Source: Hemicordylus capensis (taxonomy: Eukaryota; Chordata; Lepidosauria; Squamata; Cordylidae). Taken from it: 64,000 nucleotides of DNA. The stretch spans positions 31,156,501-31,220,500 of the forward strand of contig NC_069659.1 of assembly GCF_027244095.1 (NCBI RefSeq). The letters are read 5' to 3'. Both the position numbers and the translations under genes were made by a program. The notes below the pieces were generated by a model. The model did no database searches and was not told where the DNA came from. It saw nothing but the letters and a program-made list of their open reading frames with translations. Positions 11,675-22,064 of this stretch are shown piece by piece. The first letter of the stretch is position 1; the number at the start of each line of letters is the position of its first letter.

Positions 11675-12065
11675 CAGAGGCGTAACTATAGGGGGGGCAG
11701 GGGGGGCACGTGCCCCGGGCGCCATCTTTTCTGGTCACGTGGGGGGCGCCGCCATGACAATTTTTTTTTAATTTTTTAAAAAATTTTTGTTAATACAAAT
11801 GTTTCCTGCTCAGTGCAGCAGCGCTGCAGCAGTCAAGGGAGTGCATCGGCGCCCCCTTCCCCACGAGCGGTCCCTTCCGCACTGCCCTAGCCCCCCCCCC
11901 ATTGCTTTGCTGGCACCTGGCGGCCAGTCAGTGGCCTGGCTTGGCGGCGGCGGCGGCGGGCGCTTGTGAGGAAAAACCTAAGTATAATATAGTATGTTGG
12001 GAGGGCGGGGGGGGGCGCCATTTCAGTGCTTGCCCCGGGCACCGTTTTCCCTAGTTACGCCTCTG
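11675..12065. mobile_element. hAT-type MITE, 391 bp
   Basis: Inverted ends CAGAGGCGTAACTATAGG and CTAGTTACGCCTCTG. The interior carries G runs and a GGC-rich segment near 11943-11960. No intact 8-bp duplication could be read. Related ends occur at 29459, 33720, 35141 and 39978. Confidence 0.7.
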
Positions 12066-12388
12066 GGGTAGACACGTAAGCAGAGGTTAGAGTTTCATAC
12101 CCAGGCCATATCTCCAATATAGCATTGTTTACCATTATAGCGCAGTTCAGGCATTATGCTGTATGTGCACACAGGTGTCTGTAGATATATACATCTTTTG
12201 TGTGAATGGCTGTATATGTGTTCACTTTTAAAGCGTTCCTGGGTACAGGTCCCTCAAATGCATAGTGCATTGAACATAGCATGTGCACAGCCACATGTGT
12301 ACAGATCTATTTGAACATGTGTACACGGTGCACATATTGTACATACATTGAACATAAAGTGACTAGGGATTATATTAGCGACTAGGGA
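12066..12388. other. No recognisable features
   Basis: Contains alternating TGTACACA-like motifs but no gene or defined repeat. Confidence 0.35.
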
Positions 12389-12498
12389 TTATATTACATA
12401 CTGAATCAGACCATTGGTCCTTCTAGCTTACTATTGACTACAACACTGACAGACAGCAGCCCTCGTGGTTTTCAGAAGGGTATTTCCCAGCCCTATTA

Positions 12499-12717
12499 AA
12501 AGCCAGCATGGTGTAGTGGTTAGAGTGCTGGACTAGGACTGGGGAGACCCGAGTTCAAATTCCCATTCAGCCATGATACTTGATGGGTGACTCTGGGCCA
12601 GTCACTTCTCTCTCAGCCTAACCTACTTCACAGGGTTGTTGTGAGGAGAAACTTAAGCACGTAGTACACTGCTCTGGGCTCCTTGGAGGAAGAGCAGGAT
12701 ATAAAATGTAAAACAAA

Positions 12718-12722
<5 letters not shown>
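12499..12722 (+). mobile_element. MIR-like tRNA-derived SINE, full length
   Basis: Box A region GGTGTAGTGGTTAGAGTG, box B region CGAGTTCAAATTCC, then CTGGGCCAGTCACTTCTC, CACAGGGTTGTTGTGAGGAG and a tail at CAGGATATAAAATG. A truncated copy lies at 49437-49551. Confidence 0.75.

Positions 12723-12723
<1 letters not shown>

Positions 12724-12771
<48 letters not shown>
12724..12771. repeat. (TA)n microsatellite
   Basis: About 24 uninterrupted TA units directly after the SINE tail, a usual place for microsatellite birth. Confidence 0.95.
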
Positions 12772-12774
<3 letters not shown>

Positions 12775-13308
12775 TGGGATTTTCTGAATGCAAAGCAGGA
12801 GCCCATCCACTGAGCTTACAGTCCTTTCCCATGTTATTTTAGCAATTAACAAAATGACCCTAAAAGCCTTTCTATGTTCATGAAGTCAAAACATTTTAAA
12901 AATAATTTCAGTCTCTGTTTTTATTTTCTCTCTCTCTCTCATTATTTTCTTTTTCATACTGCTTGAGATTTTTTATTATTCCATTTTTGCTGCTGTTTTA
13001 AGAAGACAACCTATTTCAGGACTCCAGTTCCACAAAGCAGGCATTATTTGGAGCCCCCACCAAATGCAATGTCTAAAAATGAAACAGAACAATGAAATCC
13101 TCTGCATGGATGATGCACACTCAAATTCCTAATTGTGTTCGGGACCTCATCTGTCCTCCATAATTTCAGTGAATAATATCACTTCTAATAGGCTAGATGA
13201 ATCATTGTATATCTTTCCCCCCAGATGTAGGCATTGCTTCAAATACTGTCTTAGACGTTACTTACTTTTCTTCCTCCATGGAGTGCTGTGACCTGATCCA
13301 GCTAGGGT

Positions 13309-13520
13309 AGGAACATAGGAATATAGAAGCTGCCTTATCCCTACCAAGTCAGACCATCGGTCCATCTAGCTCAGTTCCTGCCTGGCAGTGGCTTCTCCAA
13401 GGTTTCAGGCAGGAGTCTCTCCCAGCCTTATCTTGGAAATGTCAGGGAGGAAACTTGGAATTTCCTGCATGCAAGCAGGCAGATGCCTAATGGAGTTGCC
13501 CTCCCTCCTGGCCAATATCA
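13309..13520 (-). mobile_element. Compound-family SINE, minus strand
   Basis: Starts AGGAACATAGG-like and passes through AGTCAGACCATCGGTCCATC, TTTCAGGCAGGAGTCTCTCC and TGCATGCAAGCAGG. It ends before any 5S-like module. Confidence 0.65.
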
Positions 13521-13618
13521 GTGGCAGCTCTGTTTGTTGCGTGAGATCCATGTATATCAGTTATTTACATTATCTATTTACATTTATTTGAAACACTTTT
13601 ATTTTGCTTCTCTCTCCT

Positions 13619-13755
13619 AGGGTTGCGTCAACCCTCCAGGATCAGCATCCATCTCCAGGTGACCATTGAAAGGAGATCTTAGTGGCTTTCTATTGTGAAA
13701 AATGTTGAGAGCACAACCTGCTTCAAAGTCAGGAAGATGATGGGGACATGTCAGT
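13619..13755. mobile_element. Short TIR element of the GGGTTGCCAACCCTCC group
   Basis: Begins AGGGTTGCGTCAACCCTCC and continues CATCTCCAGGTGACCATTGA. Related copies lie at 30834, 33432, 24277 and 36050 (the last two inverted), plus a half copy at 14893-14976. Ends of the GTTGCCAAC type suggest a non-autonomous DNA transposon. Confidence 0.5.
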
Positions 13756-13916
13756 AGAATGTCAGGAACCTGTCAGCAGGCATGTCATCTGAAGCCTCCC
13801 AAGTCTGGTTCCCATGTCACACTACCAAGATTCTCCTGACTTCTGTGACCAAGATTTGGGTGATAGAAGCTGAGAGAGAGAATCTTGGTAATGCGATAGG
13901 CTAATTCCAGGTTCAG

Positions 13917-14054
13917 AGCAACAGCAGGAGAAAGGGCGTGCCCTCACCTCTTGCCGGTGGGCTTTCCAGACAGAGTCATCTGGTGGGAAACAGGATGCTG
14001 GATGCAACAAGCCTTGGGCCTGATCCTGCAGGGCTGTATTATGTTCTTATGCAG
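13917..14054 (+). mobile_element. CR1 LINE 3' end
   Basis: Ends CTTGGGCCTGATCC, then AGGGCTGTATTATGTTCTT, matching the 3' end of the long CR1 at 57442. 5'-truncated non-coding tail. Confidence 0.75.
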
Positions 14055-14297
14055 CGTGGCATGGGGACCAGACTTAAGTGGTGTAGGATATATGTTCTGT
14101 CTCTTTAAGATTAGGTTGTGTTTGGTTGGGTGTGGCTTAGCTTTCTGTTTTCTAAATGCAAGCTGCCCAGAGTTTGTTGCAGTCTTGTCTGAATAAAGAA
14201 GGTTTCTAAACCTACTTTGTCTCCTGCTCCTTCAGGCCCAAGGTTAGGCCAGCAAAGTGACTGGCTGTGTGAGTGTGCTAACAGCCTTACCTAGGGG

Positions 14298-14787
14298 TAG
14301 GGGTGGATTAACACATAGGCAATATAGGCACTTGCCTACGGCGGCAAATTTCGAGAGGCAGCAAATCTTGGGGGTAGTGGGAAGTTAAATTTGTTTTTAA
14401 TACCTTTTAAAACCACCGCTGCATGGCGGCAGTGCAGCAGAGATGGCGGCAAGAGCTCCTAGTGGGCCCGCCTGCCTCCCAAATTATGACAGGTCAGACC
14501 GTCTTCACGCATGGGGTAGAATGGTGGCAGAGATGGCGGCAAGAGCTCCTCATCCCATGGGCCCACCTGCCTCCCAAATGACAGGTTGAGTTGGTTTTAG
14601 CCCCTTTTGGGCTTCTGCACACCCCAAATGGGCCAAAAATGGCCTGACCTGTCATGATTTGGGAGGCAGGGGGGCCCACTAGGAGCCCTTGCTGCCATCC
14701 CCACTGTGCTACCGCCACACAGCGGCCGTTTAAAAAGGTATTAAAAGGTATTTGCTTATGGGTGGCAAAAAGCTTAATTCGCCCCTG
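14298..14787. mobile_element. hAT-type MITE, 490 bp, perfect 8-bp TSD
   Basis: Flanked by CCTAGGGG at 14290-14297 and 14788-14795. Ends TAGGGGTGGATTAAC and GCTTAATTCGCCCCTG are inverted. Inside, GAGATGGCGGCAAGAGCTCC occurs twice (about 14441 and 14531), with a third, inverted copy near 14680, so the interior has expanded by duplication. Confidence 0.85.
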
Positions 14788-15009
14788 CCTAGGGGAAGAT
14801 TCTACAGGTAGCTTCAAACAACATATGTGCCAGACAGGAGTGTACACTCTCAGTTCCAGACATTTTACTGGCATGTTTCCATCTTCCTGACTTCTGGTGG
14901 GTTGCAGGAATTCACCCTGGAAAAAATATATTGGGGGGGAAATCTCCTGCAATAGTTTCAGTTAGAGTCGACAGCCCTGCTCCCACCCACTGTTCAAGGT
15001 GGCACAATG

Positions 15010-15270
15010 AAATAATAAAATCACAATAAAGCAACAAATAATAACCTTTTTTTTTAAAAGGCAGTAAATCTGGCAGAGAAGATAGCAACAGAAGAAATAG
15101 CGGGGCGGAGGTGGGGGAGCAGGGGGAAAGGCAGCATTGTCCACCTTTCCATCTAGCAAAAGTAAAGCAACACAAACTTGTTAACCATAAAATCACAATA
15201 AAACAACATATAATGACCATTTTCCTTTTCTTAAAAAAAAAAAAGGAAGGAATCTGGCAGCGAAAATGAC
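15010..15270. repeat. Direct duplication, unit spacing about 173 bp
   Basis: AAATCACAATAAA, a poly-T tract, then GGAATCTGGCAG/AAATCTGGCAG-like sequence occurs at about 15016-15095 and again at about 15189-15280. Origin unknown. Confidence 0.5.
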
Positions 15271-15324
15271 AACAGAAATCACTGATTTTTTAAAAGTAGG
15301 GAAATAGTCTATCTGATTTTGAAG

Positions 15325-15727
15325 AAGCAAGATAGAAAAAGTATTGATGCTTTTGAACTTTAGTGCTGAGAAGACTTTTGAGGATACCACGGACAGCCAG
15401 GAAAACAAACAAACGGATCATGGAACAAATCATTCTAGAATTTTCACTTGAGGCACAAATGACCAGGCTCAAACCATCATAACTTTGGACACATGATGTG
15501 AAGACCCAGCTCCTTTGAGAAGTCCATAATGCTGGGGAAAGTTGAAGGAAAGAGAAGAAGAGGAAAACCCGCAGCAAGGTGGATACTCAATTAGGACAGC
15601 AATGAATGCACCACTAAGGCCAGATCATCCTGGAAGACAGATCATCCTGCAGAGAATCTATTTATGTGGTCACTAAGAGTCGACACAGACTTGATGGCAC
15701 TTAATCAATCAATCAATCAATCAATCA
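15325..15727 (+). mobile_element. Bov-B (RTE) LINE 3' end
   Basis: AAGATAGAAAAAGTATTGATG, GGACACATGATGTGAAGAC, TCCATAATGCTGGGGAAAG, then the terminus AGAGTCGACACAGACTTGAT followed by an (AATC)n run at 15703-15727. This matches the usual Bov-B C-terminal coding region and tail. Any open frame here is short and broken. Its tail is homologous to the ends of the Sauria SINEs at 34926, 38131 and 57588. Confidence 0.75.
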
Positions 15728-15729
15728 GG

Positions 15730-16170
15730 GGAACAGTCAGCATCAGAACAAATGTGTTAGCCAAGCAAATTCTTGTAACACAAGCAGCTAGTTATTCAGA
15801 TACTATACACAGCCGCTTAATTTTATTCCAGTTTGAAGCTTGGTTCATTGAAAGCTTGTCCTGCACGATTGGAATGAAGTAAATTTCCCCAATTCCTAAG
15901 CATTCCAGTGAGGCAGAGTGCAAAACTTACCAGTGGGTTGCTTATATGTAGCACATACATCAGAGATGCGACACTGGCATAAACTCAGTTTGTTTTCATA
16001 TTGCCAGGTGAAACTTTTGAGCTGGACATCTGGAATTCTGTAATCTTAGAATGACTTACGGCTGTATCATTTGAGACTTGTTATGTCAGATGCTGGATGA
16101 GATTAAACAGTTAAGGTCATCATTGCTAAACCTTCACAGACTTCTCATGTAGAGGGGAATTAGCTAATAC
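15730..16170. other. No recognisable features
   Basis: AT-rich, no exon or repeat recognised. Confidence 0.4.
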
Positions 16171-16173
16171 ATT

Positions 16174-16757
16174 TGACAACCAAGATGATCAGGGGCCTGG
16201 AGCATCTTGCTTATGAGGCTAGGCTATAGCATCTGGGGCTCTTTAGTTTGGAAAACAGGTGACTAAGGGGAGACACGATCGAGGTAAATAAAATTATGCA
16301 TGGAATAAAGAAAGTGGAAAGAGAGGAATTTTTCTCTCTCACACACAACACTAGAACCAGTTTCAGTTTCCCATGAAACTGAAGGATGGGAAATTTAGGA
16401 CCGACAAAAAGAAGTACTTCTTCACACAGCACATAATAAACTTATGGAATTCTCTGCCACAGGATGTGGTGATGGCCACTAGCTTGGATGGCTTTAAAAA
16501 GGGCTTAGACAAAGTCATGGAGGACAAGTCTATCAATGGCTACTAGTCTGGGGGCTATAGGCCACCTCCAGCCTCAGAAGCATGATGCCACTTAATACCA
16601 GTTGCAGGGGATCAACGGCAGGAGAGGGGGCAAGCCATCACTATCTGCCTGTAGGCTTCTTGGAGGCATCTGGTGGGCCACTGTGTGAAACACGATGCTG
16701 GACTAGATGGGCCTCCCTTAAGCCTGATCCAGCAGGGCGGTTCTTATATTCTTATGA
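16174..16757 (+). mobile_element. CR1 LINE 3' end with ORF2 C-terminus
   Basis: Starts at the region equivalent to AACCAAGATGATCAGGGGCC and runs to the TTCTTATATTCTTATG terminus. It corresponds to the last ~120 codons of ORF2 plus the 3' UTR. The frame is interrupted, so this is a dead 5'-truncated copy. A small inverted CAGTTTCAGTTT/CATGAAACTG motif near 16355-16382 is not in the long copy. Confidence 0.8.
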
Positions 16758-16759
16758 AA

Positions 16760-17305
16760 GAAACAAATCTCAAGGGCCAGCCTGCAGGGTATTACTTCCT
16801 GAACAACATTTGTACCTGCTAGCATTCCAACTGATCTTGCAGCTCTGACTGACATTAGCAGTCAGGAGCATAAACATGTCACTCCCTCACTGCAGCTTGT
16901 TTACACAGTATCAAATGTACTATAGGAACTATTTAATAATGATTTCTGTCTGTTCAATGTGAAGTAATGTACTGTTCCTTAAGTAAAAGACAGCTTAGGG
17001 AGAGAGTGTATCAACATTTGTAAGATGCATAATTCCAGGGTCTTAGCAGCATCTAGATTTTTTTTCCCCCTGGCTGTGGAAACGTACCCATAGTAACTTT
17101 AGAGGCAGTAGCCTATCAAATTTAACTCCAGTTTATATGCCACGTACGGACAAACCTTGCAAAAGGGCTGTATACCTAATAAGGGTGCATACTAAATTTG
17201 ACAGATAGTGGAATGTTGGTAGACATGAGCTATGAAATAAATCAATCTGTCTCTGGTGTGCTTAGAAATATGAACATGCCAGGAAGAGGAATCTCTAAAA
17301 CCCTT
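16760..17305. other. No recognisable features
   Basis: Mixed unique-looking sequence, no gene signal. Confidence 0.35.
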
Positions 17306-17309
17306 ATAC

Positions 17310-17445
17310 CAGGGGTCCTCAAACCTGGATTCCCAGATATTGTTGGACTACAACTCTCATCATCCCCAGCCAGTGGCCATTGTGGCTGGGGATGATAGGG
17401 GTTATAGTGCAAGAACACCTGTGGACCCAAGGTTAGGAAACCCTG
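17310..17445. mobile_element. Hairpin MITE (hAT-type)
   Basis: Ends CAGGGGTCCTCAAACC and GGTTAGGAAACCCTG. Flanks CCTTATAC and CATTATAG agree at 6 of 8. The core TGTTGGACTACAACTCTC is shared with the other hairpin copies. Confidence 0.75.
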
Positions 17446-17519
17446 CATTATAGCAAAGAGTATCCTTGGTCTTGGGAGGCATGTGGACTAAAGAAAGATC
17501 CAGCAGGGCTCTTTGTATA

Positions 17520-18960
17520 TTCTTTCTTTCTTTTTATTTTATTTTATGTTTTAAATTTATATACCCCCCTTCCTAAAATGGCTCAGGGTGGTTTACATTA
17601 AAATCAAAAACACAGAATAAAACAATTAAAATAAAATAAAAACATTAAAAACCAGATTAAAATTAAAATTAAAACCAGATATCATTAAAAGCCAGGCTAA
17701 AAAGACAAGTCTTGAAGGCTCTCCTGGAGCTTTTTCACACAGGGCTTTTAGTTTGCATCCCCTCTGGAATGGAGGGTATGCATTCACATATCAGCCAGAT
17801 TTACCTCAAAGTCCCTGTGAACTATCAGGGAACACTCCAGACATGATTCAGGTTTTTCATTGCACTTTAGAGTGCAGCACAATTTATGTCCGGGGTTAAA
17901 AAATCCACTTTTTGCATCAGTTTTTGGGGGCAACTTCGAATTTGCAGTAAAGCCTCATGGTACACTCATGGTAAAGCCTGCTGTTTGAAAATGCTCCTGA
18001 AGGCTTCCAAGGAAAATAATCCTCTTATATCCACAGGGAGTGTGTTCCACAACCCAGGGGTGACAACCAAGAAGGCCCAATCCTAGGTTGCCACCAGATG
18101 AACCGGTGGCACCCAAAAACAGAAGCCTCCTGATGATCTTAATGAGTGGTGGAGATCTTGTAGAGAAAGGCGCTCTCTCAGGTAACTCAGACCTAAGCCA
18201 TTCAGGGTTTTGAAGGTAATAACCACCCCTTTGTACTTTGCCTGTAAACATATTGGCAGCCATTGCAACTGTTTAAGAACAGGGGCATAATGTGGTCTTT
18301 CCAGGGTACCCCAGAGACCAATCTGGCTGCTGCACTGTGAACTAACTGAAGTTTCCAAGCTATGTACAAAGGCAGCCCTACATAGAGTGCATCGCAGTAG
18401 TCCATCCTGAAAGTTACCATCTGGTACACCACTGTTTTTCAGATCATTCTCCTCAAGGAATGGGCAGAGTTATAAAATCAATAACTCCTGGTAAAAAGTG
18501 CTCCTGGCCACAGTCTCAGCCTGAGGCAGTCGGTGAGACCCGGGTCCAAGAGTACTCCCAAGCTATGAACCAGTTCTTTCTGGGGGGAGCGTAACCACAT
18601 CCAGAACAGGAAATTCTATCCCATCTTGCAGATTACGACTCCCAACGATGAGCACCTCCGTCTTGCTTGGATTCAGTTTCAGTTTATTATCCCTCATCCA
18701 GCTATTAGCTCCAGTCATCTGTCTTGCCACTCCAGCTCCCATAGCTCTTCCATATACGATGGAGTTAATTTTGAAATGGGTCTGAGAGGATGCTTATGAG
18801 CGATCGTGTCTACTGCCCTGGTAAGTTCCCTGTTCCGGATATCCACCAGAGCATTGACAGAATCACCAGTAGAACCAACTCCAAGACCCTCCAAGTCACT
18901 TTGGAATCCTACTGGATCCAACAGCCTTCCCAGGTGGGCCAATAGGTCCACCAACCCTGA
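17520..18960 (-). mobile_element. L2-clade LINE, 3' portion, internally deleted
   Basis: Read on the minus strand, 18715-18950 encodes the linker before the reverse transcriptase. About 18650-18700 encodes WMRDNKLKLNPSKTEVLI-like sequence (RT thumb side), and 18083-18430 encodes the C-terminal region (LDYCDALYVGLP-like, HSAAARLVSGVP, PVLKQLQWLP). The 3' UTR ends near 17520 in AT-rich sequence. The reverse-transcriptase core between linker and thumb is missing, and frames are broken. A TIR element interrupts it at 17730-17992. Confidence 0.7.
17730..17992. mobile_element. TIR element inserted in the L2 copy
   Basis: Ends CTTTTTCACACAGGGCTTTT and AAAGCCTGCTGTTTGAAAATG are inverted. Flanks CTCCTGGAG and CTCCTGAAG look like a 9-bp target duplication (8 of 9) of L2 sequence. 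Related copies: 23955, 24791, 33672, 35736 and an inverted one at 44852. Confidence 0.65.
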
Positions 18961-19289
18961 AGGTGGGTGTGGTGAGGCGTCCTACAGCACAGATACAATC
19001 CTTAGGAGCTACAAAGGCTCTCCATGTTTGCTAGCAGCATCAATGGGCTTTGACTCAAATGGAACCAGCACGCATGCCCCTCTCTTCCATCAGTGGGGAG
19101 CTGTAGCTTATGTAAGCCACAATTTAATACAATAAATGTTATTGTTTGATTTTCTGTGGTTCTTTAAAATATATTTGAAATTTCTACTTTTCTAAGCATC
19201 ATATCTGTTTGTCACGTTTCTTTCTGTGTACTTCTTTCGAAGAAGTTCATATATATAGTTCATAGCGGTTATTCCGTTCTATCACTGAT

Positions 19290-19400
19290 ACAACTCTGTA
19301 GGGTAGATTGGACTGAGATATGTTGACTTACACAAGGTCATCCAGTGAGCATTATTCCTGAGCAGAGACTGGAACTCAGAGCTTAATGGTATATCTCTAA
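19290..19400 (+). repeat. MIR/L2-tail-like remnant
   Basis: AACTCTGTAGGGTAGATTGG, then CACAAGGTCATCCAGTGAGC, then AGAGACTGGAACTCAGAGC: the usual order of the MIR-like SINE 3' half. Confidence 0.45.
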
Positions 19401-19564
19401 CATAGTATGCACTATACAGCATCAGCTCGATAAACCCCGTTTTTCAGAGTGGAAAATGTTGCAAACCATTTACAGTCCTATATCAATCAAATTCATTTAA
19501 GGGACTTTCCAGATTATTAAGTGTTTTGAAAGTACATTTTGTTGGAGTTTGTGATTATTTAGCA

Positions 19565-19745
19565 AAGTCCAAGGAAAGGAAGAGGACTGACTCACTACAG
19601 GAAGTACCTGAGGAGTCAAAGCAGGGGTCATAGAGTAGAGGCAAGCAGAGACAGGTAAGGAGACACTAACTAACTACCTCTACTCCCAATGCCCCTAGTG
19701 GCCATTAGGTTAGTTGGTGCTAAAGGTCAATGCACTGGACCAACA
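19565..19745 (-). mobile_element. Partial solo-LTR copy (fossil)
   Basis: GGGGTCATAGAGTAGAGGC, CCTCTACTCCCAATGCCCC and GGCCATTAGGTTAGTTGGTG align with the LTR copies at 4436 and 47669. Only the segment ending in CAACA is present. Confidence 0.6.
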
Positions 19746-19777
19746 CATTTTCCCAACTTTCTGAATGCTGTATATGT

Positions 19778-20055
19778 AGGGTTGCCAGGTCCCCTGGAAT
19801 TTAGGGTAGCCCCCAGATTTTGGCTCCTCCACCCAGCTGCTAAATTCCTCCTGGATTTACATGGATTTCAAATGTGCTGCCCGTATTGCCCGGATTTTAC
19901 TCTAGATCCGATCACATGGGAGGGCAGAGAAGGAGGGGAAAGTATACAAATCTGTCAAATAAATAAATAAATGATGCAAATCAGTCCCTGCATAATTTGC
20001 ATAATATGCAAAACAGGCCACCTGGATTTGGGAAGCTTGAATATGGCAACCCTAT
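19778..20055. mobile_element. hAT-type element, 278 bp, perfect 8-bp TSD
   Basis: Flanked by GTATATGT at 19770-19777 and 20056-20063. Ends AGGGTTGCCAGG and ATGGCAACCCTAT. It contains an (AAAT)n run near 19958-19975 and ATGCAAAT/ATTTGCAT inverted motifs near the right end. Confidence 0.75.
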
Positions 20056-20559
20056 GTATATGTGCAGCTAAAAAAGCATTCACAGAGCAAATAGCATTCC
20101 TGCTTCTGAAGGGTGCGTGTTTATGTGCAGGGGGCACAATCTTCACCAGTCACCCATTCCCCCAGAGCACTCCGTGTGACCTGGAAGTAGATCCCTGAGG
20201 GTCATGCAGCCCTGAGCTTTAACCCTACCACTGCCTTGCTATAGAGACTTTCAGGAGCAACCCTCAGAAGACTATAGGGATACCTTTTGCTTGATCGTAT
20301 ACGTAGAAATGCCCCAAGTGGCTCAATCATCAGCTGGGGCTGGTTGCACATTTGTGGTGATGAATGCTGACTGGCCAATCCTGTGTTAGGTGAAGAGTTC
20401 ATAAGACCAGTTGGTGCTCCTGTGGGTGAGCTAGTGGCTGGGAGATAGTTCTGGATCATCCTGAATGGAGAGTGGGGGTTAACGGCTCTGAAGTTTTCTG
20501 ACTGGGAAACCCCAATGACCTTGTAAGGTGACTCCTCCCACACCCACCGCCCTTCCGCA

Positions 20560-20870
20560 AGCCAGTCTTGTGGTAATGAGCATGAGTTATTCCCTTTGCT
20601 AAGCAGGGTGTGCCCTGTTTTTCATTTGGATGGGTGACTACATGTAAGCGCGCTACGATTTTCCCCTTAGGGGCTGGATGTAGCTCAGCGGTAGAGCAAC
20701 TTCTTTGCATGCAGAAGGTCTCAGGTTCACTCCCTGGCATCCCCAGGTAGGGCTGGGAGAGACTCCTGTCTGAAACACTGGAGAAGCCACAACCAGTCAG
20801 TGTAGACAGTACTGAGCTAGATGGACCAATGGTCTGACTCACTACAAGGCAGCTTCCTATGTTCCTATGT
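20560..20870 (+). mobile_element. Compound SINE showing both 5S-like and tRNA-like modules
   Basis: The clearest copy. It has TTTGCTAAGCAGGGTGTGCC and ATTTGGATGGGTGACTACAT (5S-like boxes A and C), then TGTAGCTCAGCGGTAGAGC with GCATGCAGAAGG and CAGGTTCACTCCC (tRNA-like A and B boxes), then the shared tail CAAGGCAGCTTCCTATGTTC. Short open frames here are incidental. Confidence 0.8.
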
Positions 20871-21227
20871 ACCCCTGTGCAACAAAAGCAGCCTCCTGGG
20901 AAAGGAGAAACGGTCCTTCTGGCAGCTTCTGACAGACAGACGATAACTGGAATTAACACTAAGAGAGAAAGCAGATTGCTGACGCCTCTTAAGATGCAAA
21001 GCTGCTTCACTGTGGATCTCATGTAACCTGTTGCTGACTGTTAGATATGCACTGCTATTTTAACTCTCTCTAATGTTCAACCTGTATGTATGTAAATAAA
21101 CTAAATTTTACAAAGACACCACATGGCGCCTGTGATCTCTCCTCCAAGGGAAGGCAGAACCCAAGTAGCACTGCATCCATAACACTTCTCACTGTTGGGG
21201 AAAGTTGGCAGTACACATACATACATA

Positions 21228-21490
21228 CAAACAACAAATATTTATATACCGCTTTTCAGTGAAAGTTTCCAAAGCAGTTTACATAGAGAAATAATAAATA
21301 AATAAGAAAGATGGCTCCTTGTCCCCAAAGGGCTCACAATCTAAAAAGAAACATAAGATGGACACCAGCAACAGCCAATGGAGGGATGCTGTGCTGGGGA
21401 TGGATAGGGCCAGTTGCTCCCCCCTGCTAAAATAAAGGGTATCACGATATTTAAAAAGTGCCTCTTTGCCCAGTTAGCAGGGGTAACTGC
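21228..21490 (-). mobile_element. L2-like LINE 3'-end repeat
   Basis: Read on minus: CTGCTAACT-type start, CCATCCCCAGCACAGCATCC, TTTTTAGATTGTGAGCCCTT, then an AT-rich end with AAGCGGTATATAAATATTTG. Other copies: 38093, 44255, 45100, 58585 and 59565. Confidence 0.6.
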
Positions 21491-21760
21491 TAACATAACT
21501 GAGTATTAAAAAACTTAAGCCCTTTCAAAGACAGTTATGTTCCTAAATCACTCGGGGAAATGATCTACCTTAAATGTTCCATTGTGGCCTTTGTGGATTT
21601 TTGTTTTCCATTTCTCAAGCAAATTTAGGTGCTCTAACCATAAAAAAATGCCCAGTCCAAGATCCCTCTTCATGCCTTACATATGCAAACTTAAGGCACC
21701 TATTTAAATTTAACGATGATCTGTTCATGACAAATTCTTCTTCATCCATACACCAAGTAC

Positions 21761-22064
21761 ATAGGAACATAGGAAGCTGCCATATACTGAGTCAGACCAT
21801 TGGTCTATCTAGCTCAGTATTGTCTTCACAGACTGGCAGCGGCTTCTCCAAGGTTGCAGGCAGGAATCTCTCTCAGCCCTATCTTGGAGAAGCCAGGGAG
21901 GGAACTTGAAACTTTCTGCTCTTCCCAGAGCGGCTCCACCCCCTGAGGGGAATATCTTACAGCGCTAACACTTTTAGTCTCCCATTCATATGCAACCAGG
22001 GTAGACCCTGCTTAGCTAAAGGGACAAGTCATGCTTGCTGCCACAAGACCGGCTCTTCTCTCCC
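21761..22064 (-). mobile_element. Compound 5S-like SINE, full length, minus strand
   Basis: From ATAGGAACATAGGAAGCTGC to the 5S-like head at the right (TAGACCCTGCTTAGC, CAAGTCATGCTTGC). Confidence 0.8.

Larger units (their letters stand above)
12390..12830 (-). mobile_element. Compound-family SINE split by a MIR-like SINE
   Basis: Left part 12390-12498 (ACTGAATCAGACCATTGGTC on to TTTCCCAGCCCTA). It resumes after the (TA)n tract near 12772 (TTCTGAATGCAAAGCAGG, CCACTGAGCTTACAG). The intervening SINE is therefore younger. Confidence 0.6.

Noticed and set aside
11675-12065. 8-bp target duplication for this MITE
   Set aside because: The flanks GTTGGTAG and GGGTAGAC do not match in register; only a partial GGTAG similarity exists.
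20680-20750. Possible tRNA gene
   Set aside because: Box A and B are present but the segment is the head of a SINE with the family tail, and no clean cloverleaf can be drawn.
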